DNA of 64,000 bases from Agarophyton chilense. Its lineage: Eukaryota > Rhodophyta > Florideophyceae > Gracilariales > Gracilariaceae. Positions 43,903 through 54,329 of the stretch are shown in pieces; position 1 is the first letter of the stretch; each line of letters starts with the position of its first letter. The notes beneath the pieces were generated by a model. That model ran no database searches. It saw only the letters and a list, made by a program, of their open reading frames with translations, and had not been told where the DNA came from. The stretch lies in NCBI GenBank assembly GCA_030374765.1, contig JARGXX010000100.1, forward strand, positions 434,001-498,000, in the 5' to 3' direction. The translations under genes and the position numbers were made by a program.

Positions 43903-44279
43903 GTGAGGAGGATGTGGAGAAGGTGGAGGCAACGAAGAAGGTGGGCAAGACGACGGGGATAGTTGGGAAGGAGACGCCAATTGTGGCGAGGGATACGGAG
44001 GTTGAGAGAAAGAGGGTGAAGGTGAAGGTGGGGGAGAAGAAGGGGAGGGAGAAGTAGGCGGAGGTTGGTGGGTTCAGGACGTTGGAGACTGCTGTGAGTA
44101 AGACAGCGATGGTTCTACCAGAGCAGGAGATGAAGAGGTGGAATGATCTGGCGCGGAAGGACGCGCGTGGTGGTGGTGGAGCTGTGAAGGAGGAAAGGGA
44201 TAGTTTTCCGAAGGACTCCTATGCGCTGACGATCCGGGAAACGGAAACGCAGCCGCCACCGGGTGGGCGGTACTTCTGA
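43903..44279 (+). pseudogene. Unidentified charged C-terminal segment
   Basis: A frame overlapping the end of the DDB1 fragment runs from about 43815 to 44279 with one TAG (44055-44057). It is very rich in Lys, Glu and Val (KVEATKKVGKTTGIVGKETP) and then has LPEQEMKRWNDLARKDARGG. Third codon positions are mostly G. Nothing in DDB1 matches it, so sequence of different origin adjoins DDB1 here. No family is recognised. Confidence 0.3.
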
Positions 44280-45800
44280 AGAGAAGAAATGGCGGGGGTG
44301 GTACGTCGATGGTGGGGTGATTGAAGAGTTTATTGTTGTTTGGTAGAGGGAAATAAACTAACGTTTCACTTACATTGAATGAGATGCAAACTAGTGCTTT
44401 CGTGCACTTGCGTTCTGCATTCTCCACTGCTAGGATTCGTGTGAATGCACGAAGGTGTGGTATCCGAAAAATCTGAATTAATTGCTTGCACATTGCCCAT
44501 TCCTCATTTTTTGCAGTTTTTTTGACGATTTTCTTTCCCCCTGCGCTTCTAGCACCTCATACTAGCATTCCGAGAACACAGACGCTCTTTTAGTGAGTAC
44601 CATTTCGGAGTTTTCTCTAAAGGCAAATGAAACATTGCACCGATAGGTCCACGATAAATGTTATTCTGATGATTTTACATGTGCCGTACCCCCAGAATAA
44701 TACATTCAAAGATTGTCTTCTACAGTGCGTACTAGGATGGGTCGAGGATGTGTGACAACTAAAAGGTTGGTAGTTTTCTTAGAACTGAAACCAATATCAG
44801 TATGTCTGTCGGACTTTTCAGTCCTATTAATCCATGATATACACATTTTAAGAAATAGAATTGTGGTTGATTAAGTAGAAAGTTTCATCTTGTTATTTGA
44901 ACTTTAAGAGTTTGAACAAAAGCGATTGGTTTTATGGTTTTCTTGTTGCATATTGTCAAGAAGCAACGATAACGGTTGAGTGCTGTAAACCGCCAGGGCC
45001 TGAGGTATCTTACAGACACCAAGTGGACTGGCCGACTTCAACTGGGCTCATTTAGATTATTTATTTTTTTATTTTAATTAGTGTAATAGATTAGCACTAC
45101 AGAGACAGGGAGATCCCAGCGCCTCCCCATAGCTATTTCCTTGGCTCGAGTGCTGCTTCTCCCTTAGAGTACGGTAGGCACCGTTAGAATACTAATTAAC
45201 CCCTTTGGTACATTAGGTCCACCAATTGGTCTTCAAGCCATCGTTTCCGTAGCTTCGACCTGTAGGACTACGCAGTATACGCCAGCCCATTGCACCAAGT
45301 ACTCTGGGACTGCCGCCGTCAAGTATACGAACCTTACGATCCGCTCAACCACGCTACCCCAGATTGGGACCAGTACGCTGACCCACCAGTCATTGCGGTA
45401 CACGTATGATGATGATTCCTTGTCTGCCTTTTTCCTCTCACCATAGCCGTTATTTGTACCTTCTATCCCGTTATTCTTTCACGGCGAGGAGCTACGGGCA
45501 GGGATTTTTGCCCACCATTGGTCAACCGTCAACGCGCCACGAGGACTTTCAGAAGAAAATGCACTTTGACATAGTACTGCAACTGAATTGTCGCACTCTC
45601 CGATTCATGAGAGTCGAGCTCAATTCGCTTCCAGAACCCCTCCCTTCTGTTATCAATATGGAGGCGGTGGCTCGCCTTTCTTCTGACCTTTTTCTCCCCA
45701 CCCTTCGCACGCGAGCAGCATCCACACCTGTTCGTCCTTGAGCGCTTCAGGCTGGGAAAGTTTCCGCCCATTCAACTATTTGCATTTCTAGTGGTTGCTA
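44280..45800. other. No gene; possible pol III-like motif
   Basis: Mostly non-coding. On the minus strand 45356-45341 reads TAGCGTGGTTGAGCGG, close to a tRNA A box, followed at 45333-45323 by GGTTCGTATAC, close to a B box. The spacing is far too short for a tRNA gene and no cloverleaf forms, so it is at most a tRNA-derived relic. A plus-strand frame at 45406-45741 has no recognisable domain. Confidence 0.3.
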
Positions 45801-47400
45801 TGTATCCTTTTATATATGGATAGTCTTCTTTGCACTGAGAAAAGCATTCCACGTCCGAAAAAGCTGTGAGAATCGGTGTTTTTTGAGATGGAAAAGAGCA
45901 GAAAGTGGACTGCTACCCCCGCCGGATCTACCGACGGCCAGGGCATGCCCCCCTCGAACCCCAGGACTGTTCGTCACAACGCCCAAATTCCACACGCTTG
46001 GTTTGTCCCTTATCCTTTGACAGTGAAGGGCCCGGTGGTCATTCCGGGCAGACGTGTTAAACCAGCAACAACCCATTTCATTGATCACATCAGACATGAT
46101 GGAGAATCTCCCTTGCTCGGGACGGGGTGGCATTTCATCCAGCTCAGCCACCCCAGCGAAAACATTGTACTGCCAGGCGTTAGTGGATTGTTCGGCGGCT
46201 CTGAGCTTAATGGGCACTCGATGTTCCGAGGCCTCGTGTTGCCGGTTTATTTGGGCTTTGAAATCGGCTATGGCCCGAGCTCGACGCCAAGTCTTGGTGA
46301 GCAGCCGGCAAACGTTGGTCACTTGCAGAAAGCAATACGCGGCTCCGGTTGTAGAGCAACGCCCAGTCAGGGGATACTTGAAGATGCAACTCATGGAATG
46401 AGGATTGAACTCTCCGAGGGTTATGATTATGATCCCCTCTAAGGTGTGCTGAGGTGGCACTGTTTTCTGGTTAGAGTTCGCCTATGAAGTGACAATTCAG
46501 ATGGCCCATGGTTGGATTGGCCCCGTGATACACGTGGCTTAGTTTTGGCACCGATTTTCGGATATTTGTTAGAACGTTGGACTTTTGGGCCCTGACAGTG
46601 GGATCTCCACGTGTATGGCCCTCAGCAGGTGTGCACTACTGTAGAGTTTAGTTAGTGGGCCCTACTTAGGGAGACGAGATCTCACAGTCCGAAGCTCATA
46701 GTAAAGGGGAACCAAGGTTGGTCTTCGATATCTTTACAGGTTCTTCGTCGCCATCGTTTCGGCCTTACAACCCGGAACGGGCTCTGGTTAGCAACGCCTG
46801 CGTAAAGACACGACTCCACTTGGAGAGTGCCCACGTTTGGGTTCCGTGCTACCACCCCCTTGGGACCGCTCAGACGATCTGCGTGCACGATACCCCGTGG
46901 GGGTTCTGCTTACTTGTTGCGTGCTTTTTGTGTTTCCTTTCGAGGACAGGTTTTCGCCCCTGTATTGGGTTTCTTTTGTTGTTTCGCCCCTTTTCTGGTT
47001 CTCGGGTCCGGTGCCTGTTAGTGCCCGACCCTCTCCTCGTTTTTCCTCTTCGCCAGATTTTCCCCCATTCTTTGGGATACCCATACCCATTCCCGATCCA
47101 ACGGTTTCTACCCCTCACCTCCGTCGGTACTGCCGGAATCCCCCGTGGGAGTTACACCCCACACTACGGGTGGAACGGAGGGCTCTGTCTCTGAGTCTGC
47201 CTCCCCCAGGGAGCAAGGCTTCGAACACCTTGAGAGCACTTCCTGTCGCCGGGTTTTGCTCCACACGGGTAGTCGTTCTATTATGGCATCTATTCTAGCT
47301 TTAGGCTACGATGATGTAATTCAATTCATGAGACTTCTGAGTAAGCAGCATCTGGATCATTTCCCAAGAGTTTTCGCTGCGAAGTATACGTAAAGATCAA
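45801..47400. other. Open frames on both strands, unassigned
   Basis: Long frames overlap on opposite strands at 45810-46460 (-) and 45876-46442 (+); neither shows a known domain. From 46700 to 47300 the plus strand is pyrimidine-rich with long frames in two phases, which follows from low stop-codon content. This stretch could be a transposon leader or LTR, but no pair of repeats is seen. Confidence 0.3.
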
Positions 47401-49128
47401 ACTTTTCGAACCATCAACGATGCCTGTAAATCTACAAGCTGCTCCTTGAAGCAAATTCCCTCCGGCTCGGCGTTGGGACACGAATGACGGTGGTCGTGAG
47501 CAGCTGAAATGGATCGAAAATCTACCTCGACTCGACGCTTTATACGCTCACGGTAGAGGGTTTGCGACGTTTTTCACTTCTATACTAGTTCAATTTAAAT
47601 TGAATAAAGACGAGATTTGTACTTATCGTAGAACTCAGCATCCTCGGCGCGAAGTGGAGGCCATTTCACATGTATGTTTGTCAAACCAACAGCCAGGTGC
47701 AAGAAGTTGTCGTAATATTCCTCTTTACAGCGGTATTTCGACGAAACGACCCACCAAAAAGAGAAACAACGCCCGGAAAAGTTCTAGAGGATGATTCTGT
47801 CACGGTAAATATCGCCATTCTTGGGCAGATAAGCTGCTATTTTTTTGTTCTTTTTTTTAGAATTGCTCGTATCATTTCAATGGTCCCCTAATAACCTTCG
47901 TTTAAAAGAAATTTCCAGCTGTGAGGGTATAGTGAAGAGAGGAGACCTTCATCCAAAATTTCTTTTTCCTGATCCAATTTTTTAAACGCATTTTTGTGAT
48001 GCTCATAATTCTTGGAAAAACTATCGATGTCCGCAAGTGACCCAGGAACATGGTTTGTGCAGTTTGTAGCCAATGTATTCGGCGAAACACTAACTTAAAC
48101 CTTAAATCCTTACAGTTTTTGTTTGCCACTGTAGTAAAACTTTGGGTTCCTTCATATTTACAGAAGGTTTTTTTGTTTGTTAAAAACTCACATCAATAGC
48201 ATACAGAGCGTACAAATAAACTTTAAATGGATAATTCTTTTAATGAAAAAGCTAGATGGTATATGTCTTCGTGGTTTTAACAACAAAAATATCATCACAA
48301 TGCTCAAAAATTAATTTTACGAACGAAATAATCACCTTTTAAGTCGTTTGGCTCTTTCTCTCCAAAGGTTTTCACATAGAGTCACATTGACTAGCTTGTT
48401 TTAAAACTGATAATATCATAAAGAACACATTTTTACGTCATAATAAGATTTATTACCCTGTTTAACATTCCGCTTCTTGTTAATCTTTAAGACGATAAAT
48501 CCAAAAATTCGTTAGAATTCAAAATTTGTAAAGTTTTTTGTACTTAATATGCGTTGATAACCATCAGTTTTGTAAAATGAATCAAAAATGGGAGAAAATC
48601 TGTCTTTGTCTTCATCAGTGCTCTCTGCAGTTTTGTACTTCTCACATTTTGAACTTTGTTTGGCTGCCTTGTAAGCTAGCAATCGCAGGGCAGCGTTGGT
48701 ATCATCGGGAGTCAGTATCATGATGGAGCGAAAGCATACGAGTCTTGAGATTGGCATATCTGAAAAAGCCTATCTGTTTCTGTGAATGGCTGTGTGTTTT
48801 ATTGGGTTCAGAGTGTTTTGGTAACGATTTGTTTCGGGCCTTTTTTTGGATATCTGTTGAAAACATGTTCAGATAATTTACTGTTCTGTTTTTCGGAAAT
48901 GCTTTGCTAACTGTCCTCCGACACTTTCTTCTAATTACAATGCCTTTTCTATAATTAAAATATCAGACTTTTAAATTGTTGTGATCAACTAATTTGGAAG
49001 TCAATAATTGACCAAAAGGTGTAGCTAGTGGTCTTGAATTGCGTATGTAATGGTGTAATTGTCATCGTTTTCTGGCAGACCCTTAAATCCTATATTTCCG
49101 AGCTGTTTTCGTGGGTCACTTTCAAATA
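47401..49128. other. AT-rich, no supported gene
   Basis: Small minus-strand frames at 48073-47888 (helical, LDQEKEILDEGLLSSLYPHS) and 48757-48512 look mildly protein-like but have no family or start evidence. The rest is AT-rich. Confidence 0.3.
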
Positions 49129-49130
49129 TA

Positions 49131-50272
49131 CAGTGCGTTTCAAAAACCTATCCTTTCCTAAAACCGGGCAAAAAAGGCGTTTCCTGTACTGTAGAGCCAA
49201 TTTCTCACCGAATAAACCGTTTTCAAGTAAAAAACCTTGTTTCTTAAACATATCCTTTATACAATATAGAGCTCCATTATGACTTGTGTACTGCCTTTAT
49301 CTCGCCAAAACTATATGAAAATTATCAGAATGGACCACAAAGGCATGATCCCAACTTTTATAGCGCAAAAACCAATTAAAAGCCCATAAACAAACAATTA
49401 TTACAGAACACTCTGTTTGGTATGAATTCAAGCGATGTTTGAGCGATACCGCATTCTTTCTAATACAAAAACGCGTGGAAGTAAGCTTTATCTGTTCTGT
49501 GATACTTCATCGTGCAAAAATAATTGAAACAAAACAGTGTTTGAATGTAAAATGTTCTTAAATATAACGCAAATTAAAAATCAAAATTGATTAAACTATA
49601 CAACAACAAAAGAATCTTTTTTTGAAAACGCACCACAAACGCAAACGTGCGTTGTGTTCCTCAGGAAAGCCGCATTAAAAAAGAGTATGAAAAAAAGATT
49701 ATTTTTTGGACGAAAACTGTGAATATGGACGGACCAGGTTTCTTTAAATTCTAAAAGCATGATAATTGCAAAACAAATTTGAGTTTTGTAAGAAAGATCT
49801 TTGGTTATACATCTGAAATGGTTTTAGATGGCATATTTGAAGTAACACTAACTAAAATAGCGTTCTTAAAAGCTTTAATGACTTAGAAACGTTATGATAA
49901 AGAGTTAGAAAGTTTTGTGCTACTTTATTCTTACTTTACGTATGAATTAAAATATGATTTTCAGCAGGATAGTGCGCATGTAAAACAGTCAAATGTTTGG
50001 AAACAGTACATGAATGGTTTAAATATGACTGATACGGATCTTTCATGACGAATTTTCAATGTTCACTTTATTGAAAACACCAATGGAGTGCTAGATTAGA
50101 TGATTTATGGGCAAATTAGACAGTTCAGTACAGTTTTGTATTCGAAAGGATATGTTTTTGAAACAGTATTTTGACTTGATATTTTTCATGTGTTGTTTTT
50201 ATTGAGTGTACCGTAGTCGAAAAGGCATTTTACGAAATATTTGTGCAAGGGATATGTTTTTGAAACAGACTT
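49131..50272 (+). mobile_element. Second, heavily decayed copy of the Tc1 family
   Basis: The left end CAGTGCGTTTCAAAAACC and right end (to 50272) match the element at 21521, flanked by TA at 49129-49130 and 50273-50274. Inner copies of the terminal motif lie near 49233-49253 and 50148-50167. At 1142 bp it is shorter than the 1298-bp copy. Its transposase start (MTCVLPLSRQNYMKII, then GMIPTFIAQKPIKSP) corresponds to that of the other copy, but the coding region is shattered. Confidence 0.85.
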
Positions 50273-50274
50273 TA

Positions 50275-50869
50275 AGTAGGCTTTTGAGGTATACTTGAAA
50301 AACGGGTTATGAAAGGGCCAAAAAGGAAACGTTTCGAACTTCTGTGAACCCATATGATGCGCTGTATATCAAATCCCTGAAAACTCACCAAGAACTCTAA
50401 AAGTCATGTTGCCGGCTGCAAAGCCGCTCGCAACACGATAATCCCAGTGACACGACTACAGCTTCCATCCTTCAACGTGAAAATGCTCTATTTAGATGTT
50501 CACGACCTAACAGCGTCGTTCTGCACACGTTTGGTGTTTGCCGCTTCCCACCGGCGGCAGTCTGCGAAGAGCAACAGGATCATTTGGGAAGCTCCGAACG
50601 ACTAAGTGTATATATAAGAAAGGTATCCCAATCCCTTTGAAAACTGTCATGATGGCAGTCCGACTGAAAGGTTTCTGGACAATTCTGACTGTCAGTCCTT
50701 GATTTCTAGTTGTTGGAAACATCAAGATGTTCTTCTATGCTTGCAGGTTTTGAATTGAACCTCAACAATGTTACAACATGACATGCCACTTCGATTGTTG
50801 TCTCCCTACTCTCGTCTGTGTTCGGATTTACACCTGGGGAGATTTTGGAGTTTGAAGAAGGGGCAAAAA
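50275..50869. other. Upstream region of the secreted-protein gene
   Basis: No gene is seen. The ATG at 50768 opens a longer frame of the downstream gene, but it lies upstream of the TATA box and would add a non-secretory N-terminus, so it is not used. Confidence 0.4.
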
Positions 50870-50873
50870 GAGG

Positions 50874-50880
50874 TATATAA
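50874..50880 (+). promoter_or_regulatory. TATA box
   Basis: TATATAA lies 65-71 bp before the chosen start codon at 50945, a normal distance for a TATA box about 30 bp upstream of the transcription start plus a short leader. A pyrimidine-rich CTTTCC stretch at about 50900 could hold the start site. Confidence 0.6.
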
Positions 50881-50944
50881 CAGACAGAAAGTTACAACTT
50901 TCCTTCAGTTAAAGCGCCTCTACAGCCAAGCCTCAACCCCAATC

Positions 50945-51316
50945 ATGTTCAAGATCTTCGTCCTCACCGCGTTTATTGTCTGTTTTCAGGCAGCGAATGG
51001 AGCTTCTATTAAATCCGTTTCAATGTCTGAGGCTGTGAGGCTGACTCAAGTTCCGTGTCTCGAACTTCAAGCAGCCGCTCGCAACATGGCCGCTGATTCC
51101 CCAATCGAAGTTCGTGAGGTAATTAATACTGCCATTCGCTCTTGCGGGTATCCGATCCCGCTGCCGCCAATACTTCCACCGAGGCCCACTTCGTGCCCTA
51201 GTCAGTGCACTAGATATGAAAAAGCGCTTTCTCAGTGCAAGGGATATTCTTTCTCTAAGTGTTGGTTGATCGGTCCTCCGAAGTGCAAAAAGGGACAGTT
51301 GTCCTGCTGTTGCTAG
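50945..51316 (+). CDS. Small secreted Cys-rich protein
   Basis: A 123-residue protein with a clear signal peptide (MFKIFVLTAFIVCFQAANGA) and a mature part with ten Cys. Seven or eight are in the last 40 residues after a proline-rich hinge (PIPLPPILPPRP), and the protein ends in three consecutive Cys. The pattern C-x3-C-x9-C-x7-C-x7-C-x6-CCC suggests a small disulfide-bonded domain. I do not recognise the family. The start was chosen at 50945 because it gives the signal peptide and sits downstream of a TATA box; the same frame is open from 50768. The uninterrupted frame suggests a real gene. Its role is unknown; extracellular location is inferred. Confidence 0.7.
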   Translation: MFKIFVLTAFIVCFQAANGASIKSVSMSEAVRLTQVPCLELQAAARNMAADSPIEVREVINTAIRSCGYPIPLPPILPPRPTSCPSQCTRYEKALSQCKGYSFSKCWLIGPPKCKKGQLSCCC

Positions 51317-52978
51317 AGAGAGACAGAGTGGTGCTCAGTCCTAATACAATTGGACAGTCTCAGTCCTTTCAGCCCGCTTCTTACTAAATATCATGAAAAA
51401 ATTGGAGAAACGAACGGGTATTTCAAGAGAGAGAGAGTTATAGAGGCCACAGAAATGGATTAATGGCTGTTCCATGATGAAGTTCTTGATTTCTAAGTAA
51501 ATATTTATTATTTTACGCAGCTGCGCATGAAAGAGGTTTCACTTACAACGGTCTAAATGCCTCATGTTTGTGTAGACAGTGATAATTTTTCAGAATCTTC
51601 TTTGAGTGGCATTTTCAATAGCAAATGCCCACTGAAGTCCCAGAAAGTCTTTTAGGTAGCATCGTGAAAATTCACAGCACTACTTAGCGCCCCGGCGCGG
51701 TCGAAACAAATCGGCTTTGGTACTGAATAATGTTCCGTGGAAGCAATCATAAATAGAACTCTGGCTTACATATTCGACTAAATTACCTTAAAGCAAACTC
51801 ACAATCGGCGTTTTTAACATCCGAAGCTGTTATTGACATGGTTCCTGTGGAACTAATCCGTGTTCTAAAAAATAGTCGTTACGCTGTGTAGCTCAGAAAC
51901 GTTTGTGTATCCGCGTATCGTTGCATTAAACGGACCTCGTTTACTTGGAAACAGCTGATGATGATGAAGGTACTGTAGCACTGCATTCCAGCAGAATGCT
52001 TCAGTAACCTCCTAATATTCATGAGCGCAGTGCATGTGGCTCCGATTTTGAATGGTCGAATTAATAAGCATACTCGACCAATGACACAATTAGGAAATGT
52101 TTTAATCCAGAGCCTGCGTAGGAATTATTATTTCCGGAGACTTGACGAAAAATTGACGCCTCTGCGTCTGGTCGACTAAAGCTTTACTCCACCTCCTCGT
52201 GGTGTCGACTGGGCAGCGTAAGCTGGCTAACGTAGTATGTCAGGGAGGGATCCCTGTTGGAGAGGGAAGTGATCAGGCCTCCGTAGGCCAGTGATACCTA
52301 TCAAGTTGGTGTGTTTTTCGGAATTCTTGAAACTTGTTTCAAGGTTCTGAGGAAAATATATTATCGGTACTTCGAGGCCGGGCATTGCGGTTTGCTAATG
52401 AAAAATAATTTTTTAAGGCTAGGTTCGACGAAATGCAGAGCTTAAGTGTGTTCCCGTATGGGTTGTTGTCCATTGGGCTTTGCTGGCGTTGCTTGTGTTA
52501 GAGTCCGGAAACAGAATTATGTAAGGTCTTTCCTTAATTGGGTGATCAGGGGTTTTTTGCCACGTGCGCAAGTTTATCGTCAGTGCAATCCGGGAGCTCG
52601 CGTGAAGGTCGTATCTGGCTGGGGGTTTTGCGTGTTTTTTAATCGAGTCTTATGAAGTTATTTGAAGTTGCATATCGGAATTAACGGTTTTCGCGCTATT
52701 GGTGTTTAGTTTTGAAGGGTTTTCTGAAAAAGAATTGTTCAAATTTCTGTACCATGCGCCTCGCGTAATGACATAAGGCGGGGGTGTTTAAAGCACCAAA
52801 GTCTGTCCAGTAGTAACTGTGGGTCGTGTTGTCGAGGCACGAATCTCAGGGACCTGGCAGATACGAGGCCCAGACCTAATTCCACTTGTATGGGGGTCGG
52901 GTGACGGCTGGACCTATTTAGGTCGCGCGCTCAGCCAGGAGCAGCCCTCCTAAAAGCGCAAGCCTGCACTACTGGTTA
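51317..52978. other. 3' flank and DIRS-element leader
   Basis: Bases 51317 to about 52140 are non-coding, AT-rich 3' flank with a short GA repeat near 51430. From about 52190 composition changes to G/T-rich and probably represents the 5' terminal repeat and leader of the DIRS-type element, but the exact end cannot be fixed. No gene is supported. Confidence 0.4.
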
Positions 52979-54214
52979 ATGAAGTCCCGAGGACGGAATG
53001 GGTTGACCGTCCTTAGAGGTGATGGAACTGCTACAAACAAAATTTCAAACTGCAGGGCTCTCGGGAAGAAAATCGAGGGCATGGGGGAAGACGCCTTGGG
53101 CGTCGTTAGAGAAGCTTTTCGGGGTAGGTTTTCAGTTTATCTTGGAGAAAAGTCACAGAGCAAAAATGCTCTCCTTCGTGTAATCAGGAATGAGATTCCG
53201 GGAATCCCTAAAGAGGGAGAGACGGGAGTCTTGTTCCATTGCATTGAAGATAAAACATACCCAATAAGTGTCGGAGGGAGTGCGTCGAAAGCGGGGTCGT
53301 CTAAGGAAGTAACGAGTACTCGAGTTGTAACCGTCTCGGATCAAAAACCTCGAGGGCGTTCTAAACACGTGACGGGGGGCAAAGAGGGTGAATCCTCGAG
53401 TGAATACGAGTCCGAGTCCGCTCCGGATTCTGACTCTGAGGAAGAGGCTACTACGCGCCCCAGTGAAATGCAGAAAATTCTTTCTTTCATGGAGGGGTTC
53501 GAGAAGGCGCAGAAACGCATGACTAAAGACATTAAGGAATTGAAGGAGTCGCGGAAAAATTCAAAGAAGAAGTCAAAGGGGGACGACTTTCTTGTCGACA
53601 TTAGACAGGCGATGGAAGGAGTTGTTGTCGATTCCGGCAATGACTCTGGTTCAGAGTCCGACGATGGAGACGAGGGGATTTCGAGCCTTGCGAAGAAGGC
53701 TTTGAATTCGAAGCGGCAGAAGGCGAACAAAAAGTTCTGGGTTGCCTTCGCTAGCAAACCGTTTCCTGAACAATATGTTTCGGTTGACAGTCTTGAAGGG
53801 GAAGATATGCTCCGCAAAGCCCTCACGAATTATCCGACGGTCTCTGCGTGGGTTGAAGCTCGTCATTTGACGGGCATTCGGAACCGCCGGGAAGCTGCCA
53901 CACTAGCTCCGTTTATCGACAGCCTCATCAGCTCTTTGGGCATTATGCGCGCTAAAAATGAGTTGGCGGTGGAGTTGACAATTCGCAGGTTGGCTGCAGT
54001 GACAATGGTTGATAAGACTGGCAACTGGGAAGCGGCCAGAGAACTCGAAGAGGAGCACAACGATTTGATAAGCGAGTCAATGAAGCGAAGGTTTCACAAG
54101 TCGGCAAAACTTCGTAAGGAGTTTAAGAAGGATAAGTCTGGCTTGCGGAAGCCAGGAGACAGGAAAGAAAAAATATATAAAAACAACGACAGCAACAACA
54201 ACAACAATTTTTAA
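52979..54214 (+). CDS. DIRS element gag-like ORF
   Basis: An open frame of 411 codons. The centre is acidic and serine-rich (ESESAPDSDSEEE, about residues 140-155), then a lysine-rich coiled coil (KAQKRMTKDIKELKESRKNS), then a folded helical domain (about 250-370) and a basic tail ending in an asparagine run encoded by an AAC repeat (about 54180-54210). This layout fits the first ORF of DIRS/Ngaro-like elements, which plays the Gag role. It has no zinc knuckle. It is intact as a frame, the best-preserved part of the element. The start ATG at 52979 is the first in frame after stops upstream. Confidence 0.6.
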   Translation: MKSRGRNGLTVLRGDGTATNKISNCRALGKKIEGMGEDALGVVREAFRGRFSVYLGEKSQSKNALLRVIRNEIPGIPKEGETGVLFHCIEDKTYPISVGGSASKAGSSKEVTSTRVVTVSDQKPRGRSKHVTGGKEGESSSEYESESAPDSDSEEEATTRPSEMQKILSFMEGFEKAQKRMTKDIKELKESRKNSKKKSKGDDFLVDIRQAMEGVVVDSGNDSGSESDDGDEGISSLAKKALNSKRQKANKKFWVAFASKPFPEQYVSVDSLEGEDMLRKALTNYPTVSAWVEARHLTGIRNRREAATLAPFIDSLISSLGIMRAKNELAVELTIRRLAAVTMVDKTGNWEAARELEEEHNDLISESMKRRFHKSAKLRKEFKKDKSGLRKPGDRKEKIYKNNDSNNNNNF

Positions 54215-54329
54215 TTCGACGGGCATGCGGGACGTGCTTCCTATGTCAGGGGCGTCTGATATACAGGACGGGGATACAAAGAAAGCAAGCGCACGACAAC
54301 GACAAAATGGAGACGCAAGAAGAAAATCC

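Noticed and set aside
45810-46460. 216-codon minus frame and 188-codon plus frame over the same bases
   Set aside because: Neither shows a domain, signal peptide or credible start. Long frames on both strands here reflect base composition.
46718-47298. Two long plus frames in pyrimidine-rich sequence
   Set aside because: Low-complexity Phe/Pro/Ser/Cys translations with no motif. Open length is explained by scarcity of A at stop positions.
48512-48757. 81-codon minus frame, with another at 47888-48073, as two exons
   Set aside because: The peptides look mildly natural, but no splice sites or homology could be shown.
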